Shown in pieces: positions 7,903 through 15,994 of a DNA stretch of 64,000 nt. The stretch spans positions 1-64,000 of the forward strand of contig NZ_JANIOA010000014.1 of NCBI RefSeq assembly GCF_025175675.1, written 5' to 3'. Each line of letters starts with the position of its first letter. The stretch's first letter is position 1. This DNA comes from Sedimenticola hydrogenitrophicus. Its GTDB lineage: Bacteria > Pseudomonadota > Gammaproteobacteria > Chromatiales > Chromatiaceae. The translations under genes and the position numbers were made by a program. Below the pieces are notes generated by a model. The model was not told the DNA's origin. It searched no databases and was given only the letters and a program-made list of their open reading frames with translations.

Positions 7903-8203
7903 ATAACTACTCATCCGGTTCGTAGGTGATTGGCCTGCCTTGTTGGCCGATCTTGATGGCGCCTCGAATCCGGCCCCTTTTTCAGATTCAAGCCTGCCCT
8001 TGTTTGAGCGAAGCGAGTTTTGTCCATGGATGGACTTATGCCGCGGAGGCCATGAGGAGTGGTACAGGGATGTACCGTTTACGGAGCCGAGGATGCAATG
8101 GCCGGGAGCGGCTTGGGCAGGCGCTGAAAAAGGGGCCGGATTCGAGGATACAAGCCATCGTGTGAGGCCGGCAAGGCAGGCCAATCACCCCGTGAGTAGT
8201 TAC
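7903..8203. mobile_element. MITE copy A (GTAACTACTCAC family), with 8-bp target duplication
   Basis: A 301-bp fold-back element between tatT and dctP. Ends are ATAACTACTCA and TGAGTAGTTAC, with inverted arms of about 85 bp that include GGTGATTGGCCTGCCTTG. The flanks AATGCGAG (7895-7902 and 8204-8211) are an exact 8-bp direct repeat. Its centre is about 95 bp longer than copy B because it contains an inserted segment with the 47-bp hairpin repeat 8054-8100. No open frame of interest. Confidence 0.88.
8054..8100. repeat. 47-bp hairpin repeat, copy 1 (nested in MITE A)
   Basis: GAGGAGT followed by the hairpin GGTACA-GGGA-TGTACC and then CGTTTACGGAGCCGAGGATG. The same unit occurs at 17757-17803 and 37630-37676 with paired changes in the stem. 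Its presence inside the MITE shows nesting. Confidence 0.7.
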
Positions 8204-8262
8204 AATGCGAGAATGAATTTGCCTGAAACTCTCTCAACCCGACAACAACGCCTGGATGCGCC

Positions 8263-9258
8263 ATGCAAAAACGCCTGCTGATACTGCTGTTACTGCTGAT
8301 CGCCAGCGCCCCGATCCACGCCGCCACGCTGAAGATCGCCACCCTGGCGCCGGACGGCAGCAACTGGATGAACCAACTGCGCTCCTGTGCCGCGGAGGTG
8401 GAACAGCGCACCGCAGGGCGGGTGAAGTTGCGCTATTACCCCGGCGGGGTGATGGGCAACGACAGCAGCGTACTCAGGAAGATCCGCATCGGACAGCTGC
8501 AAGGCGGGGCCCTCACCGCCGGCGGGCTGGCGGCCGTCTATCCCGACATTCAGCTCTACAGCCTGCCCTTTCTGTTCCGCTCATTTGCCGAAGTCGACTA
8601 TGTGCGTGAACGTATGGACCCCCTGTTGATCGCCGGCCTGAAGCAGCAGGGATTCGCCAGCTATGGTATCAGCGAAGGGGGCTTCGCCTACCTGATGTCG
8701 CAACTGCCCCTGGACAGCGTGGCGCATCTGCGCCAGCAGAAGATCTGGAGCCCCGAAGGGGATCAGATCAGCCTCAGCGCCTTTCGCAGTATCGGTGTCT
8801 CGCCGGTGCCGCTGCCCCTGACCGACGTGCTGACCGGGCTGCAGACCGGCCTGATCGATACCGTCGGCGCCTCGCCGGTCGGGGCCATTGCCCTGCAGTG
8901 GCACACCCGCATCCGGCATGTCGCCGATATTCCACTGATCTATCTCTACGGCACCCTGGTGATCCACGAGAAGGCGCTGAATAAACTCTCCCCTGGCGAC
9001 CGGGCGATCCTCCGGGAGGTCATGGAAGACCGCTTTCTCCAGATCAACCAACAGAACCGAAACGACAACCTGGGCGCCCGTGAGGCGCTGCAACAGCAGG
9101 GCATCCAGTTTCATCGGCCGCAGGATGGGGCGCGTGAAAGCTGGCAGCAGCTGATCGACAAGGTGGAGGCGAACCTCCGGGAGGAGCGCCGGCTCGATCC
9201 GCCGCTCATCCAGCAGCTGCAACGACTGCTGGACGATTTCAGAAGCACCCGGGGCTAG
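8263..9258 (+). CDS. dctP: TRAP transporter substrate-binding protein
   Basis: A 331-residue periplasmic receptor with a Sec signal peptide (residues 1-21, cleavage after IHA). The mature start ATLKIATLAPDGSNWM is typical of DctP proteins, followed by GRVKLRYYPGGVMGNDSSVLRKIRIGQLQGG and the lobe-joining LPLTDVLTGLQTGLIDTVGASP. The conserved ligand-carboxylate arginine region is not in its classic form, as in TatT-associated receptors, so an acidic C4-dicarboxylate need not be the substrate. Downstream are a cupin, DctQ and DctM; upstream is the T-component, separated by MITE A. Confidence 0.92.
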   Translation: MQKRLLILLLLLIASAPIHAATLKIATLAPDGSNWMNQLRSCAAEVEQRTAGRVKLRYYPGGVMGNDSSVLRKIRIGQLQGGALTAGGLAAVYPDIQLYSLPFLFRSFAEVDYVRERMDPLLIAGLKQQGFASYGISEGGFAYLMSQLPLDSVAHLRQQKIWSPEGDQISLSAFRSIGVSPVPLPLTDVLTGLQTGLIDTVGASPVGAIALQWHTRIRHVADIPLIYLYGTLVIHEKALNKLSPGDRAILREVMEDRFLQINQQNRNDNLGAREALQQQGIQFHRPQDGARESWQQLIDKVEANLREERRLDPPLIQQLQRLLDDFRSTRG

Positions 9259-9261
9259 GCC

Positions 9262-9603
9262 GTGCGTACCCGCAACCTGCTGGCCGAGCTGCCGGACGGC
9301 GTACGGGAAGAGCAGTTTGAAACCCTGGCCGACAACCCCCATGCCAGGCTTCTGCGTATCATCAGCCCCCCGCACTTCCGCTCCGAGCCGTTTCTGCAGC
9401 AGGAGGACGAGTGGGTCATGGTGTTGCAGGGGGAGGGAATCCTGGAGGTGTGCGGAGAGCGTATCCGACTGGGCCGTGGCGACAGCCTGCTGATACCGGC
9501 CGGTACCCCCCATCGGGTGCTGGACACCTCTGCCGAGCCACACTGCATCTGGCTGGCACTGCACCTGCACGCAGGCGATCCAACGCCGGGAGCGGAAGGT
9601 TGA
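9262..9603 (+). CDS. Cupin-domain protein
   Basis: A 113-residue single-domain cupin from GTG 9262, three bases after the dctP stop. The beta-barrel motifs are visible: EDEWVMVLQGEGILEVCGE (cupin 1, with E in place of the usual HxH start) and DSLLIPAGTPHRV (cupin 2 with its metal histidine). Such proteins bind small ligands or metals; the reaction is unknown. The stop overlaps the TTG start of dctQ, so it is translated as part of the TRAP operon and may act on the imported compound. Confidence 0.85.
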   Translation: MRTRNLLAELPDGVREEQFETLADNPHARLLRIISPPHFRSEPFLQQEDEWVMVLQGEGILEVCGERIRLGRGDSLLIPAGTPHRVLDTSAEPHCIWLALHLHAGDPTPGAEG

Positions 9604-10085
9604 GGAGCCGACTGGGTCAGGCGGGAACGCTGCTGCGGCGACTCGAGGATCTGCTGCTGAGCCTGCTGCTGACCACCATGATCCTGCTCGCCACCGGGCA
9701 GATCCTGCTGCGCAACCTCTGGGACTACAGCCTCGCCTGGGGTGATCCGAGCCTGCGGCTGATGGTGCTCTGGCTCACCCTGCTGGGCGCCATGGTCGCC
9801 ACCCGCGAACACAACCACATCCGCATCGACCTGCTCTCCCGCTACCTGCCGGAACGCGCCGGCAGGCGCGTGCGCCGCCTCACCGACGGTTTCACCGTCC
9901 TGGTCTGCGCCCTGCTGGCCTGGCATGCGGCCCGCTTCGTGCTGTTTGAATACGAGGTGGGCAGCCGCTTTCTCGACCTCCTGCCCCTCTGGCCGTTTCA
10001 GCTGATCATGCCGCTCGGCTTTGCCGTTATCGCCCTGCGTCTGCTGATCAGCAGCCTGTCGGGTTACCGCCGGGGGGACGGATGA
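9600..10085 (+). CDS. dctQ: TRAP transporter small permease subunit
   Basis: About 161 residues with four membrane helices, the DctQ pattern (DLLLSLLLTTMILLATGQILLRNLW, then GDPSLRLMVLWLTLLGAMVATREHNHIRIDLLSRYLP, with two C-terminal helices). It pairs with DctM as the membrane domain of the sodium-driven TRAP importer. I use TTG 9600, which overlaps the cupin stop as TTGA; ATG 9678 would remove part of the first helix. Its TGA stop at 10083-10085 sits in an ATGA that originally overlapped the dctM start and is now separated from dctM by a mobile element. Confidence 0.85.
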   Translation: MRSRLGQAGTLLRRLEDLLLSLLLTTMILLATGQILLRNLWDYSLAWGDPSLRLMVLWLTLLGAMVATREHNHIRIDLLSRYLPERAGRRVRRLTDGFTVLVCALLAWHAARFVLFEYEVGSRFLDLLPLWPFQLIMPLGFAVIALRLLISSLSGYRRGDG

Positions 10086-10086
10086 T

Positions 10087-10323
10087 CCTGGAATCCTCAG
10101 TTGGACGGCCGCCAGGGTGCGTGCAGCGTGGTGTCAGGCAAGGCATAACGAGGCGTAATAGTCAGTCTATTGCAACGAGTTATAACGCAGCCAGACGCCG
10201 CGCGGTGCGTGCACTGGCGGTCGTAGCGGCCTTCACCCGATGGGTGGATCGACGATTGCAGAGTAACTATTTGCATATTAATGGCTTACAGGTAGCTCGA
10301 AGCGGTCAACTGAGGAATCCAGG
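10087..10323. mobile_element. Miniature element inserted at the dctQ/dctM junction
   Basis: About 237 bp with 17-bp inverted ends CCTGGAATCCTCAGTTG and CAACTGAGGAATCCAGG (one mismatch). The 12 bases GGATGATCCTGG occur at 10080-10091 and again at 10322-10333, so the original dctQ-stop/dctM-start overlap is present on both sides. It can be read as a 5-bp ATGAT target duplication. The first ATG opens an 81-codon frame through the element that stops at the TGA overlapping the real dctM start. No transposase. Confidence 0.8.
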
Positions 10324-11592
10324 ATGATCCTGGCCGGTCTGTTGCTGCTGTTGCTGGCGCTGCTGGGGGCGCCGCTGTTCAGTATCATCGCCGCCAGCGC
10401 CATGCTCGGCTTCTACCGCTCCGAGATCGATCTCTCGGTGGTGGCGATCGAGTTCTACCGCATCGCCGAGATGCCGGTGCTGCTGGCGATCCCGCTGTTC
10501 ACCTTCGCCGGTTACCTGCTGAGCGAGAGCGGTGCCCCGCGCCGTCTGGTGCGCCTGACCCAGGCGCTGCTGGGCTGGATGCCGGGCGGCCTGGCGCTGG
10601 TCTCGCTGGTCGCCTGCGCCCTGTTCACCGCCTTCACCGGCGCCTCCGGCGTCACCATCGTCGCCCTCGGCGCCCTGCTCTACCCGGCCCTGACCCAGTC
10701 CGGTTACCGGGACAACTTCAGCCTCGGCCTGATCACCACCTCCGGCAGTCTCGGCCTGCTGTTCGCCCCGGCACTGCCGCTGATACTCTATGCGGTGATT
10801 GCCCAGCAGCTGGGCATCGCCCACAACATCACCGTGGATGCCATGTTCCTGGCCGGGATCCTGCCCGGCCTGCTGATGCTGGGCCTGCTGGCCGCCTGGT
10901 CGATCTACTCCAACCGCGGCCTGCCCCTGACCCCCTTCTCGCCTACCGAGGTACTGGCGGCCGTGAAAGACGCCATCTGGGAACTGCCGCTGCCGGTCTT
11001 TGTGCTGGGGGGTATCTACAGCGGCTACTTCGCCATCTCCGAAGCCGCCGCGGTGACCGCCTGTTACGTGCTGCTGGTGGAGGTGCTGATCCTGCGGGAG
11101 ATCCCGCTCGGCAAACTGCCGCAGGTGATGCGCGAGTCCATGGTGCTGGTGGGCGGCATCCTGGTGATCCTCGGGCTGTCGCTGGCCTCCACCAACTACC
11201 TGATCGACGCCGGGGTACCTCGCCTGCTGTTCGACACCATCCGCGAGCTGGTCAGCGACAAGCTGACCTTCCTGATCCTGCTCAACATCTTCCTGCTGCT
11301 TCTCGGCACCATGCTGGATATCTTCTCCGCCCTGGTGCTGATGGTGCCGCTGCTACTGCCGATCGCCATCGGTTACGGCATCGACCCGGTGCACCTCGGC
11401 ATCATCTTCCTGGCCAATATGCAGATCGGCTATTTCACCCCGCCGGTGGGGATGAACCTGTTCATCGCCAGCTACCGCTTCAACAAGCCGGTGCTGCAGC
11501 TCTACCTCGCCACCCTGCCCTGGTTCCTGATCCTGCTGGCGGCGCTGCTGATCATCACCTACTGGCCGTGGTTGTCGCTTGCCTTGCTGTAG
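10324..11592 (+). CDS. dctM: TRAP transporter large permease subunit
   Basis: A 422-residue integral membrane protein with about 12-13 helices, the ion- and substrate-translocating subunit of the TRAP system. Family signatures include FTAFTGASGVTIVALGALLYPAL, NFSLGLITTSGSLGLLFAPALPLILYAV and NMQIGYFTPPVGMNLFIASYRF. ATG 10324 directly follows the inserted miniature element; the same ATGATCCTGG context exists before the element at 10082. With TatT, DctP, cupin and DctQ it forms a complete import system; the substrate cannot be told from sequence, though TatT linkage suggests a hydrophobic ligand. Confidence 0.95.
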   Translation: MILAGLLLLLLALLGAPLFSIIAASAMLGFYRSEIDLSVVAIEFYRIAEMPVLLAIPLFTFAGYLLSESGAPRRLVRLTQALLGWMPGGLALVSLVACALFTAFTGASGVTIVALGALLYPALTQSGYRDNFSLGLITTSGSLGLLFAPALPLILYAVIAQQLGIAHNITVDAMFLAGILPGLLMLGLLAAWSIYSNRGLPLTPFSPTEVLAAVKDAIWELPLPVFVLGGIYSGYFAISEAAAVTACYVLLVEVLILREIPLGKLPQVMRESMVLVGGILVILGLSLASTNYLIDAGVPRLLFDTIRELVSDKLTFLILLNIFLLLLGTMLDIFSALVLMVPLLLPIAIGYGIDPVHLGIIFLANMQIGYFTPPVGMNLFIASYRFNKPVLQLYLATLPWFLILLAALLIITYWPWLSLALL

Positions 11593-11596
11593 TCAG

Positions 11597-11690
11597 ATGG
11601 AATGATGCGGTTCGCAAGCTCACCCGCATCCTACGATTCTTTCGGCATACTCGTTGTAGGATGCGATGAGTGAAACGAACCGCATCGATC
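11597..11690. repeat. Fold-back repeat, GATGCGGTTCG family, copy 2
   Basis: Two inverted halves: ATGATGCGGTTCGCAAGCTC...GCATCCTAC and GTAGGATGCGATGAGTG...GAACCGCATC. Same family as 166-256, 17804-17833 and 37588-37706. Lies just after dctM and could form a long RNA hairpin, but there is no U-tract. Confidence 0.6.
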
Positions 11691-11730
11691 GCGATTGATG
11701 GGCGCACGTTAACGATGTCCCAGCTTGGTA

Positions 11731-11810
11731 GAGTGGGCACGCTTTTTGTGCCCACGCGGAAGGCGCGGCACAGGGCAAAAAGGTGGGCACAGACTACGTG
11801 CCCACCCTAC
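11731..11810. repeat. Two tandem hairpins GTGGGCAC-N7-GTGCCCAC
   Basis: Perfect 8-bp stems at 11733-11755 and 11783-11805, each with a 7-base loop, bounded by GTAGAGTGGGCAC and GTGCCCACCCTAC. A further intergenic palindrome type; a related GTGGGCACGCGG fragment lies near 15943. Confidence 0.65.
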
Positions 11811-11826
11811 GCGACCGTAATCGTAA

Positions 11827-11895
11827 GGGGTCGGAGTCAGGCCGCGCACAGGACGGGGATTAACGCACAGGCGCGGGCGGCCTGACTCCGACCCC
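11827..11895. repeat. REP-like 69-bp palindromic element, copy 3
   Basis: Ends GGGGTCGGAGTCAGGCCGC and its reverse complement, 19 perfect bases. Same outer 13 bases as copies at 1693 and 4476, with a different but self-complementary inner arm. Confidence 0.85.
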
Positions 11896-11923
11896 ATTGT
11901 GGTACACAGCAGGGCAGTGGAAT

Positions 11924-12850
11924 TCAACGATGTCCCAGCAGCGCATCCAGATGCGCCAGCACGCTGCGCGCCAGGGAGCCGTGCTCATAGCCCCCCTCCA
12001 GGGTCGAGACGATGCGCCCCGCGGCATAGCGGTCGGCGATCTCCTTGAGCCGGGTGGTGACCCAGTCATAGTCCGCCTCGCGCAGCCGCAGGTGGCTCAT
12101 GTCGTCCGAGATGTGGGCGTCGAAGCCGGCCGAGATCATCACCAGTTGCGGCTGGAAGTGGTGCAGCGCCGGCAGCCAGTGCGCTTCCACCTGCTTGCGG
12201 AACTCCTGGCCGTTGGCCCCGGCCGGCAGGGTGATGTTGACGATATGGTCGGTCTCGGTCTCGTGCCCGGTAAAGGGGTAGAACGGGTGCTGGAAGCTGG
12301 AGCAGAACAGCACCCGCGGATCGCTGGCGAAGATGTGTTCGGTGCCGTTGCCGTGGTGCACGTCGAAATCGATAATCGCCACCCGCTCCAGACCGTGCTG
12401 GGCAATCGCATAGGCCGCGCCCACGGCCACGTTATTGAAATAGCAGAAACCCATGGCGCGATCGCGCTCGGCATGATGGCCCGGCGGCCGGACGGCGCAG
12501 AACGCCGCGGTCACCTCTTTTTTCATCACCAGATCGACGCCCAGCACCACCGCGCCGGCCGCCCGTAACGCCGCATCCAGTGTTTTCGGCATCATGAAGG
12601 TATCGCCATCCAGCTCCAGGACCCCCTCGTGGGGGGCGTCGGTGAACAGCATGCTGATGTAATCGGGGTCGTGAGCCAGCTCCAGTTGTTCGCGTGTTAC
12701 CCGCGGCGCTTCATAGCGGTTCAGTGCCATATCCATGCCGGTACTGATCAACAGATCCTGAATGGCGCGCAGGCGTCCCGGCTGCTCCGGATGATCTTGA
12801 CCAACATCATGCAACAGGCAATCGGGATGGGAAATGTAGGCTATAGGCAA
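11924..12850 (-). CDS. Histone-deacetylase-family protein (class II-like / acetoin-utilisation type)
   Basis: A 308-residue zinc hydrolase of the arginase-deacetylase fold. Catalytic elements are all visible: RPPGHHAERDRAMGFCYFNN near residue 121 (paired histidines), the zinc ligands in IIDFDVHHGNGTEHIF near 164 and SAGFDAH near 246, and LEGGYEHGSL near the end. Family members remove acetyl groups from protein lysines, polyamines or acetoin-related compounds. It is divergent from the PatZ-type acetyltransferase, 77 bases away, which suggests the two work on the same modification in opposite directions; that link is inference. Confidence 0.92.
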   Translation of the reverse strand: MPIAYISHPDCLLHDVGQDHPEQPGRLRAIQDLLISTGMDMALNRYEAPRVTREQLELAHDPDYISMLFTDAPHEGVLELDGDTFMMPKTLDAALRAAGAVVLGVDLVMKKEVTAAFCAVRPPGHHAERDRAMGFCYFNNVAVGAAYAIAQHGLERVAIIDFDVHHGNGTEHIFASDPRVLFCSSFQHPFYPFTGHETETDHIVNITLPAGANGQEFRKQVEAHWLPALHHFQPQLVMISAGFDAHISDDMSHLRLREADYDWVTTRLKEIADRYAAGRIVSTLEGGYEHGSLARSVLAHLDALLGHR

Positions 12851-12927
12851 AACTCAACCCTCAAAAAATGTAAAATACACTTCACCTAGCTACTCTATGC
12901 TTTTCCCACGCAACAGGCAAAAAGACC

Positions 12928-15609
12928 ATGGGCCCACACCACCTCGACTCGCTGTTCTCACCGGCGAGCATCGCCGTATTCGGCGCCAGCGAAAAACCCG
13001 ACAGTGTCGGCACCCGCGTGTTCAAGAATCTGCTCCAGGCCGGTTTCAAGGGAGAACTCTATCCGATCAATCCGGGGCATAAATCGGTCCAGGGTCACGC
13101 CTGTTTCAAGGCGATCGGCGATATCGAGCATCCGGTGGATCTGGCGGTGATCGCCTCGCCCAGCAAAACCGTTCCCGGCATCATCCGCGAGTGCGGGGAA
13201 CAGGGGGTGCGTGCCGCCGTGGTGCTGACCTCGGGTTTCCGTGAGACCGGACCGGCCGGCGCGCGCATCGAGCAGTCGATCCTGGAGACCGCGAAACACT
13301 ACAACCTGCGCCTGGTCGGCCCCAACTGCCTGGGCCTGATGCGCCCCAGCGTGGGCCTGGACGCCACCTTCCTGGAGACCCCCGCCCCGGCCGGCGGCCT
13401 GGCGCTGGTCTCCCAGTCCGGCGCCCTCTGCACCGCCATCCTGGACTGGGCCAAACCCCACCAGCTCGGTTTCTCCACCGTGGTCTCCCTGGGCAATGCC
13501 AGCGATATCGATTTTGGCGATGTCCTGGATTACCTCGCCTCGGATTATAAGACCACGGCCATCCTGCTCTACATCGAGGGCATACATGACGCCCGGGCCT
13601 TCATGAGCGGGCTGCGCACGGCGGCTCGCTCCAAGCCGGTGATCGTGCTCAAGGTGGGCCGGCATGCCCGGGGATCGCAGGCAGCCAGCACCCACACCGG
13701 GGCCATGATCGGTTCCGACGACGTCTTTGACGCGGCGCTGGAGCGGGCCGGCGTGGTCCGGGCGATGACCTTCGGCCAGCTGTTCGCCGCCGCCGAGATC
13801 CTCTCGGCCGGGAAAAAGGTTAACGGCAACCGGCTGGCCATTATCACCAACGGTGGTGGGCCCGGCATCCTGGCAACCGACCGGGCGGAGGATCTGCGGG
13901 TCGAGATCGCCCAGCTCGGCGCCGAGACCGTGGTCGAACTGGACAAGCACCTGCCGGCCCACTGGTCCCACGGCAACCCCATCGACATCACCGGCGATGC
14001 CGGACCGGAGACCTATGGCGAGGCGGTCAAGGCGTGCCTCAAGGACCCGGGGGTGGACGGTATACTGACCCTGTTCACGCCGCTGCCCATGAGTAATCCA
14101 CTGGACTCGGCCCAGGCGGTGATCGAGGCGGCCAAGGGGAGGAAGGGCAAGCCGGTACTCGCCTGCTGGATGGGCGAGACCCGCATCCGCAATGCCCGGG
14201 AACGGCTGTCGGCCAACCACCTGCCCAGCTTCATCACCCCGGAGCGGGCGGTGGAGGCGTTTGCCTACCTCTCCCGCCACTGCCAGAACCAGAAACTGCT
14301 GCTGCAGACGCCGGGGCCGCTCTCGGACCTGCGCGACCCCGACGTGGAGGGGGTGCGGCTGATCATGGAGGCGGCCCTGGCCGAGGGCCGGGAACTGCTC
14401 TCCGACCTGGAGTCCAAGGCGGTGTTGCGCGCCTTCCACATCCCCTGCACCCAGACCATCGAGGCCGCCACCCCGACCCAGGCCCTGGTAGCGGCGGAGA
14501 CGGTCGGCTTCCCGGTGGTGCTGAAGATCAACTCCCCCGATATCACACACAAATCGGATGTGGGCGGGGTGCGGCTGAATATCAACAACGCCCCGGAAGT
14601 GCACAGCGCCTTCAAGTCGCTGGTGGAGTCGGTGCAGAAGCGCCACCCGGAGGTGAAGATACTCGGCGTCACGGTGGAGCCCATGTCCTCCAACCCCAAC
14701 ACCCGGGAACTGATGGTGGGGGTGAAGCGGGACCCGGTATTCGGCCCGGTGATCGCCTTCGGTTCCGGCGGCACCGCGGTGGAGATCCTGCGCGACAGCG
14801 CCGTGGCCCTGCCGCCGCTGAACAGCCTGCTGGCGCAGCGGCTGATCGCCCGCACCCGCGCCGCTAAACTGCTGGAGCCGTTCCGGCAGATGTCGGCGGT
14901 CGACCCGGAGGAGGTCGAGCATGTGCTGCTGCGGGTCTCGGACATGGTCTGCGAGCTGCCCCATATCAAGGAGATGGATATCAACCCGCTGCTGGCGGAC
15001 GAGCACGGCGTGGTGGCGGCGGATGTGCGCATCCGCGTGGCCCGGCCGTCCACCGGCTCCATCCCCTACGCCCACATGGCCATCCACCCCTACCCCTCGC
15101 AACTGGTCAACCGCTTCCACCTGCCCGACGGCACCGAGCTGACCATCCGCCCGATCCGCCCGGAAGATGCCGACACGGAGCAGGAGTTCGTGCGCAACAT
15201 GTCACCGGAGGCGAAGTATTTCCGCTTCATGCAGACCATCGACGAGCTCACCCCCGAGATGCTGGCGCGCTTCACCCAGCCCGACTACGACCGGGAGATG
15301 GCGCTGATCGCGGTGATCAACGAGAACGGCAAACGCACCCAACTAGGGGTGGCCCGCTACACCGTCAACCCCGACAGCCAGTCCTGCGAGTTTGCCCTGG
15401 CGGTGCTGGACACCAAGCGGCGTATGGGCATCGGCTCGAAACTGATGGAGGCGCTGATGGAGGCGGCCCGCACCCGGGGCATCCGCATGATCGAGGGCGA
15501 GGTGTTGTCGGACAACAACCGCATGCTCTCGCTGATGCGCCGGTTGGGCTTCGCCATCCGCAACTCGCCGGAGGACACCGGCATCCGCATTGTCGAACGC
15601 TGGTTGTAA
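12928..15609 (+). CDS. PatZ/YfiQ-type bifunctional acyl-CoA synthetase-like / GNAT protein acetyltransferase
   Basis: 893 residues with the NDP-forming acyl-CoA synthetase modules in order: CoA-binding Rossmann domain (SIAVFGASEKPDSVG, residues 10-140), ligase-CoA domain (LALVSQSGALCTAILDWA, HTGAMIGSDDVFDAALERAG), ATP-grasp domain (about 480-710, KINSPDITHKSDVGGVRLN), and a C-terminal GNAT domain (about 730-885) with the acetyl-CoA loop RRMGIGSKLMEAL. This is the architecture of Pat/YfiQ lysine acetyltransferases that inactivate acetyl-CoA synthetase; the synthetase part usually serves as a sensor. Divergent from an HDAC-family gene. ATG 12928. Confidence 0.9.
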   Translation: MGPHHLDSLFSPASIAVFGASEKPDSVGTRVFKNLLQAGFKGELYPINPGHKSVQGHACFKAIGDIEHPVDLAVIASPSKTVPGIIRECGEQGVRAAVVLTSGFRETGPAGARIEQSILETAKHYNLRLVGPNCLGLMRPSVGLDATFLETPAPAGGLALVSQSGALCTAILDWAKPHQLGFSTVVSLGNASDIDFGDVLDYLASDYKTTAILLYIEGIHDARAFMSGLRTAARSKPVIVLKVGRHARGSQAASTHTGAMIGSDDVFDAALERAGVVRAMTFGQLFAAAEILSAGKKVNGNRLAIITNGGGPGILATDRAEDLRVEIAQLGAETVVELDKHLPAHWSHGNPIDITGDAGPETYGEAVKACLKDPGVDGILTLFTPLPMSNPLDSAQAVIEAAKGRKGKPVLACWMGETRIRNARERLSANHLPSFITPERAVEAFAYLSRHCQNQKLLLQTPGPLSDLRDPDVEGVRLIMEAALAEGRELLSDLESKAVLRAFHIPCTQTIEAATPTQALVAAETVGFPVVLKINSPDITHKSDVGGVRLNINNAPEVHSAFKSLVESVQKRHPEVKILGVTVEPMSSNPNTRELMVGVKRDPVFGPVIAFGSGGTAVEILRDSAVALPPLNSLLAQRLIARTRAAKLLEPFRQMSAVDPEEVEHVLLRVSDMVCELPHIKEMDINPLLADEHGVVAADVRIRVARPSTGSIPYAHMAIHPYPSQLVNRFHLPDGTELTIRPIRPEDADTEQEFVRNMSPEAKYFRFMQTIDELTPEMLARFTQPDYDREMALIAVINENGKRTQLGVARYTVNPDSQSCEFALAVLDTKRRMGIGSKLMEALMEAARTRGIRMIEGEVLSDNNRMLSLMRRLGFAIRNSPEDTGIRIVERWL

Positions 15610-15622
15610 GTTAAGTTTGAAG

Positions 15623-15829
15623 GTAACTACTCACGGGGTGATTGGCCTACCTTGTTGGCCGATCTCGATGGCGCCTCGAATCCGGCCCCTTTTTCAGATT
15701 CAAGCCTGCCCTTGTTTGAGCGAAGCGAGTTTGGGCAGGCGCTGAAAAAGGGGCCGGATTCGAGGATACAAGCCATCGTGTGAGGCCGGCAAGGCAGGCC
15801 AATCACTTACAGAGCGGGTGAGTAGTTAC
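15623..15829. mobile_element. MITE copy B, exact 8-bp target duplication
   Basis: A 207-bp, nearly fully palindromic element running from GTAACTACTCACGGGGTG to GGGTGAGTAGTTAC. The flanking GTTTGAAG at 15615-15622 and 15830-15837 is an exact 8-bp direct repeat. The centre holds the hairpin GCCTGCCC...GGGCAGGC around TGAGCGAAGCGAG. It is the cleanest reference copy of the family. Beyond it, 15838-15994 shows nothing recognisable. Confidence 0.92.
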
Positions 15830-15994
15830 GTTTGAAGTTTGAAGCCCGAGGATGGGTTGGGAGCACCTTGCGCAGGAGGTAGCCGTTTGTATTGCACCAC
15901 GCGCGCACCGTAACCCACCGTTTGGCGGGCCGGGGAAACGGTGGGCACGCGGAACTCCAGCCCGGATTTCTCACTGCCGTACCAGACACGCCGA

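Noticed and set aside
10082-10327. 81-residue gene between dctQ and dctM
   Set aside because: It is the translation of an inserted palindromic element started by a duplicated dctM start codon.
12958-15120. 720-residue open frame on the minus strand
   Set aside because: It mirrors the PatZ-type gene; its composition (G, R, H, Q, D rich) is typical of an antisense shadow of GC-rich coding DNA and it has no domain.
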